Assembly: GCF_029784155.1 (NCBI RefSeq)
Contig: NC_073693.1
Coordinates: 157,423,519 to 157,487,518 of the forward strand
Length of the DNA stretch: 64,000 bases
Direction: 5' to 3'
Source of the DNA: Uranotaenia lowii
Lineage: Eukaryota; Arthropoda; Insecta; Diptera; Culicidae
Shown here: one piece after another, positions 60,501 to 64,000 of the stretch
Numbering within the stretch: position 1 is the stretch's first letter
Layout: the number at the start of each line of letters is the position of its first letter
The notes under the pieces: generated by a model
What the model was told of the DNA's origin: nothing
The model's database searches: none
Seen by the model: the letters and a program-made list of their open reading frames with translations, nothing else
Translations under genes and position numbers: made by a program

Positions 60501-63500
60501 ACTTTAAAATGCGTTTTCTGGCCTTTAGAAGTGTTTTTCGGGGATTCTGAGCTTAATTTGGGATCACAACTTTAAAATGCGTTTTCTGGCCTTTAGAAGC
60601 GTTTTACGGGGATCCTGAGCTTAATTTGGGATCACAACTTTAAAATGCATTTTCTGGCCTTTAGAAGCGTTTTTCGGGGATTCTGAGCTTAATTTGGGAT
60701 CACAACTTTAAAATGCGTTTTCTGGCTTTAGGAAGCGTTTTTCGGGGATTCTAAGCTTAATTTGGGATCACAACTTTAAAATGCGTTTTCTGGCCTTTAG
60801 AAGCGTTTTTGGGGGATTCTGAGCTTAATTTGGGATCACAACTTTAAAATGCGTTTTCTGGCCTTTAGAAGCGTTTTTCGGGGATTCTGAGCTTAATTTG
60901 GGATCACAACTTTAAAATGCGTTTTCTGGCCTTTAGAAGCGTTTTTCGGGGATTCTAAGCTTAATTTGGGATCACAACTTTAAAATGCGTTTTCTGGCCT
61001 TTAGAAGCGTTTTTCGGGGATTCTGAGCTTAATTTGGGATCACAACTTTAAAATGCGTTTTCTGGCCTTTAGAAGCGTTTTTCGGGGATTCTGAGCTTAA
61101 TTTGGGATCACAACTTTAAAATGCGTTTTCTGGCCTATAGAAGCGTTTTTCGGTGATTCTGAGCTTAATTTGGGATCACAACTTTAAAATGCGTTTTCTG
61201 GCCTTTAGAAGTGTTTTACGGGGATCCTGAGCTTAATTTGGGATCACAACTTTAAAATGCGTTTTCTGGCCTTTTGAAGCGTTTTTCGGGGATTCTGAGC
61301 TTAATTTGGGATCACAACTTTAAAATGCGTTTTATGGCTTTAGGAAGCGTTTTTCGGGGAGTCTAAGCTTAATTTGGGATCAGAACTTTAAAATGCGTTT
61401 TCTGGCTTTAGGAAGCGTTTTTCGGGGATTCTGAGCTTAATTTGGGATCACAACTTTAAAATGCGTTTTCTGGCCTTTAGAAGCGTTTTTCGGGGATTCT
61501 GAGCTTAATTTGGGATCACAACTTTAAAATGCGTTTTCTGGCCTTTAGAAGCGTTTTTCGGGGATCCTGAGCTTAATTTGGGATCACAACTTGAAAATGC
61601 GTTTTCTGGCCTCAAGAAGCGTTTTTCGGGGATTCTGAGCCTAATTTGGGATCACAACTTTAAAGTGCGGTTTCTGGCCATTGGAAGCGATTTTCGGGGA
61701 TTCTGAGCTTAATTTGGAATCACAACTTTAAAATGCGTTTTCTAGCCTTTAGAAGCGTTTTTCGGGGATTCTGAGCTTAATTTGGGATCACAACTTTAAA
61801 ATGCGTTTTCTGACCTTTAGAAGCGTTTTTCGGGGATTCTGAGCTTAATTTGGGATCACAACTTTAAAATGCGTTTTCTGGCCTTTAGAAGCGTTTTTCG
61901 GGGATCCTGAGCTTAATTTGGGATCACAACTTGAAAATGCGTTTTCTGGCCTTTCGAAGCGTTTTTCGGGGATTCTGAGCCTAATTTGGGATCACAACTT
62001 TAAAGTGCGTTTTCTGGCCATTGGAAGCGATTTTCGGGGATTCTGAGCTTAATTTGGAATCACAACTTTAAAATGCGTTTTCTAGCCTTTAGAAGCGTTT
62101 TTCGGGGATTCTGAGCCTAATTTGGGATCACAACCTTAAAATGCGTTTTCTGGCCTTTTGAAGCGTTTTTCGGGGGTTCTGAGCTTAATTTGGGATCACA
62201 ACTTTAAAATGCGTTTTCTGGCCTTTAGAAGCGTTTTTCGGGGATTCTGAGCTTAATTTGGGATCACAACTTTAGAAGCGTTTTTCGGGGATTCTGAGCT
62301 TAATTTGAGATCACAACTTTAAAATGCGTTTTCTGGCCTTTAGAAGCGTTTTTCGGGGATTCTGAGCTTAATTTGGGATCACAACTTTAAAATGCGTTTT
62401 CTGACCTTTAGAAGCGTTTTTCGGGGATTCTGAGCCTAATTTGGGATCACAACTTTAAAATGCGTTTTCTGGCCTTTAGAAGCGTTTTTCGGGGATGCTG
62501 AGCTTAATTTGGGATCACAACTTTAAAATGCGTTTTCTGGCCTTTAGAAGCGTTTTTCGGGGATTCTGAGCCTAATTTGGGATCACAACTTTAAAATGCG
62601 TTTTCCGGCCTTTAGAAGCGTTTTTCGGGGATTCTGAGCTTAATTTGGGATCACAACTTTAAAATGCGTTTTTTGGCCTTTAGAAGCGTTTTTCGGGGAT
62701 TCTGAGCCTAATTTGGGATCACAACTTTAAAATGCGTTTTCTGGCCTTTAGAAGCGTTTTTCGGGGATTCTGAGCTTAATTTGGGATCACAACTTTAAAA
62801 TGCGTTTTCTGGCCTTTAGAAGCGTTTTTCGGGGATTCTGAGCCTAATTTGGGATCACAACTTTAAAATGCGTTTTCTGGCCTTTAGAAGCGTTTTTCGG
62901 GGATTCTGAGCTTAATTTGGGATCACAACTTTAAAATGCGTTTTCTGGCCTTTAGAAGCGTTTTTCGGGGATTCTGAGCTTAATTTGGGATCACAACTTT
63001 AAAATGCGTTTTCTGGCCTTTAGAAGCGTTTTTCGGGGATTCTGAGCTTAATTTGGGATCACAACTTTAAAATGCGTTTTCGGGCCTCTAGAAGCGTTTT
63101 TCGGAGATTCTAAGCTTAATTTTTGCGTTTTCTGGCCTTTAGAAGCGTTTTTCGGGGATTCTGAGCCTAATTTGGGATCACAACTTTAAAATGCGTTTTC
63201 CGGCCTTTAGAAGTGTTTTTCGGGGATTCTGAGCTTAATTTGGGATCACAACTTTAAAATGCGTTTTCTGGCCTTTAGAAGCGTTTTTCGGGAATTCTAA
63301 GCTTAATTTGGGATCACAACTTTAAAATGCGTTTTCTGGCCTCTAGAAGCGTTTTTCGGAGATTCTGAGCCTAATTTGGGATCACAACTTTAAAATGCGT
63401 TTTTTGGCCTTTAGAAGCGTTTTTCGGGGATTCTGAGCTTAATTTGGGATCACAACTTTAAAATGCGTTTTCTGGCCTTTAGAAGCGTTTTTCGGGGATT

Positions 63501-64000
63501 CTGAGCCTAATTTGGGATCACAACTTTAAAATGCGTTTTCTGGCCTTTAGAAGCGTTTTTCGGGGATTCTGAGCTTAATTTGGGATCACAACTTTAAAAT
63601 GCGTTTTCTGGCCTTTAGAAGCGTTTTTCGGGGATTCTGAGCCTAATTTGGGATCACAACTTTAAAATGCGTTTTCTGGCCTTTTGAAGCGTTTTTCGGG
63701 GATTCTGAGCTTAATTTGGGATCACAACTTTAAAATGCGTTTTCTGGCCTTTAGAAGCGTTTTTCGGGGATTCTGAGCCTAATTTGGGATCACAACTTTA
63801 AAATACGTTTTCTGGCCTTTAGAAGCGTTTTTCGGGGATTCTGAGCCTAATTTGGGATCACAACTTTAAAATGCGTTTTTTGGCCTTTAGAAGCGTTTTT
63901 CGGGGATTCTGAGCTTAATTTGGGATCACAACTTTAAAATGCGTTTTCTGGCCTCTAGAAGCGTTTTTCGGGGATTCTGAGCTTAATTTGGGATCACAAC
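51584..64000. repeat. 68-bp satellite, about 182 copies, to the window end
   Basis: Tandem units of exactly 68 bp, starting GGGATCACAACTTTAAAATG and ending TTCTGAGCTTAATTT. Monomers differ by a few recurring substitutions (GAGCTT/GAGCCT/GAGCTG, TTTCTGG/TTTCCGG/TTTTCGG, CTTTAG/CTATAG/CTTAGG). Distinctive variants recur at exact multiples of 68 bp, showing higher-order organisation. Rare length changes are a 20-bp deletion at about 62272 and a lost segment at about 63119. Stops occur in the unit and there is no coding potential. The array continues past the window. Confidence 0.98.

Noticed and set aside
51584..64000. CRISPR-like regular repeats
   Set aside because: The 68-bp units are directly tandem with no unique spacers, and the context is eukaryotic. 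It is a satellite.

Overview
The window is AT-rich eukaryotic DNA, most likely from a mosquito or a close dipteran relative. The pointers are a spliced insect-type gene with short introns, Ty3/gypsy and BEL/Pao LTR elements, a tRNA-derived SINE, many small TIR elements, and repeat types I recall as common in culicid genomes. No species call can be made from sequence alone. Gene density is very low: one host gene is supported. Almost everything else is satellite or nested transposon sequence.

Layout. 1-1430: single-copy-looking DNA with no gene. 1431-3121: 9-bp satellite, GTC type (GACATTTTT on +). 4516-5340: 9-bp satellite, GAC type (GACAAAAAT on +). 5936-9497: two TA-flanked TIR elements. 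9755-21718: a 12-kb hAT-like element with 8-bp target duplications. It carries a 1.7-kb retroposed insert (26-bp duplication), a 2.1-kb TA-flanked element and a 6-kb TTAA-flanked piggyBac-like element. The last is itself filled with foldbacks, one a perfect 156-bp palindrome. 24371-38470: a 7.5-kb GAC-type 9-bp array split by a 6.57-kb gypsy element (31345-37913, minus strand) with almost identical LTRs and an AATG target duplication. 40226-44618: the same satellite in opposite orientation, with a leading TAC-type block.

The one confident host gene (44768-46223, plus strand, three exons) encodes a leucine-rich-repeat protein resembling dynein regulatory complex subunit 5 (DRC5/TCTE1), a sperm/ciliary axoneme protein. 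It starts only about 150 bp from the edge of the inverted satellite array. Downstream are a complete 446-bp tRNA-derived SINE with 23-bp target duplications and a BEL/Pao remnant on the minus strand (3' LTR, PPT, gag zinc-knuckle region, no pol). That remnant runs into a 500-N gap. After the gap, 51584-64000 is an uninterrupted 68-bp satellite of about 182 copies with visible higher-order structure.

The main interest is structural. Diagnostic variants in the 9-bp satellite show an internal ~1.5-kb higher-order duplication that predates the gypsy insertion. Three homogeneous one-base-different satellite families coexist within 45 kb. Insertions in the hAT element can be ordered in time by their target duplications. 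Long open frames inside the 9-bp arrays are by-products of the repeat unit and are not reported as genes.
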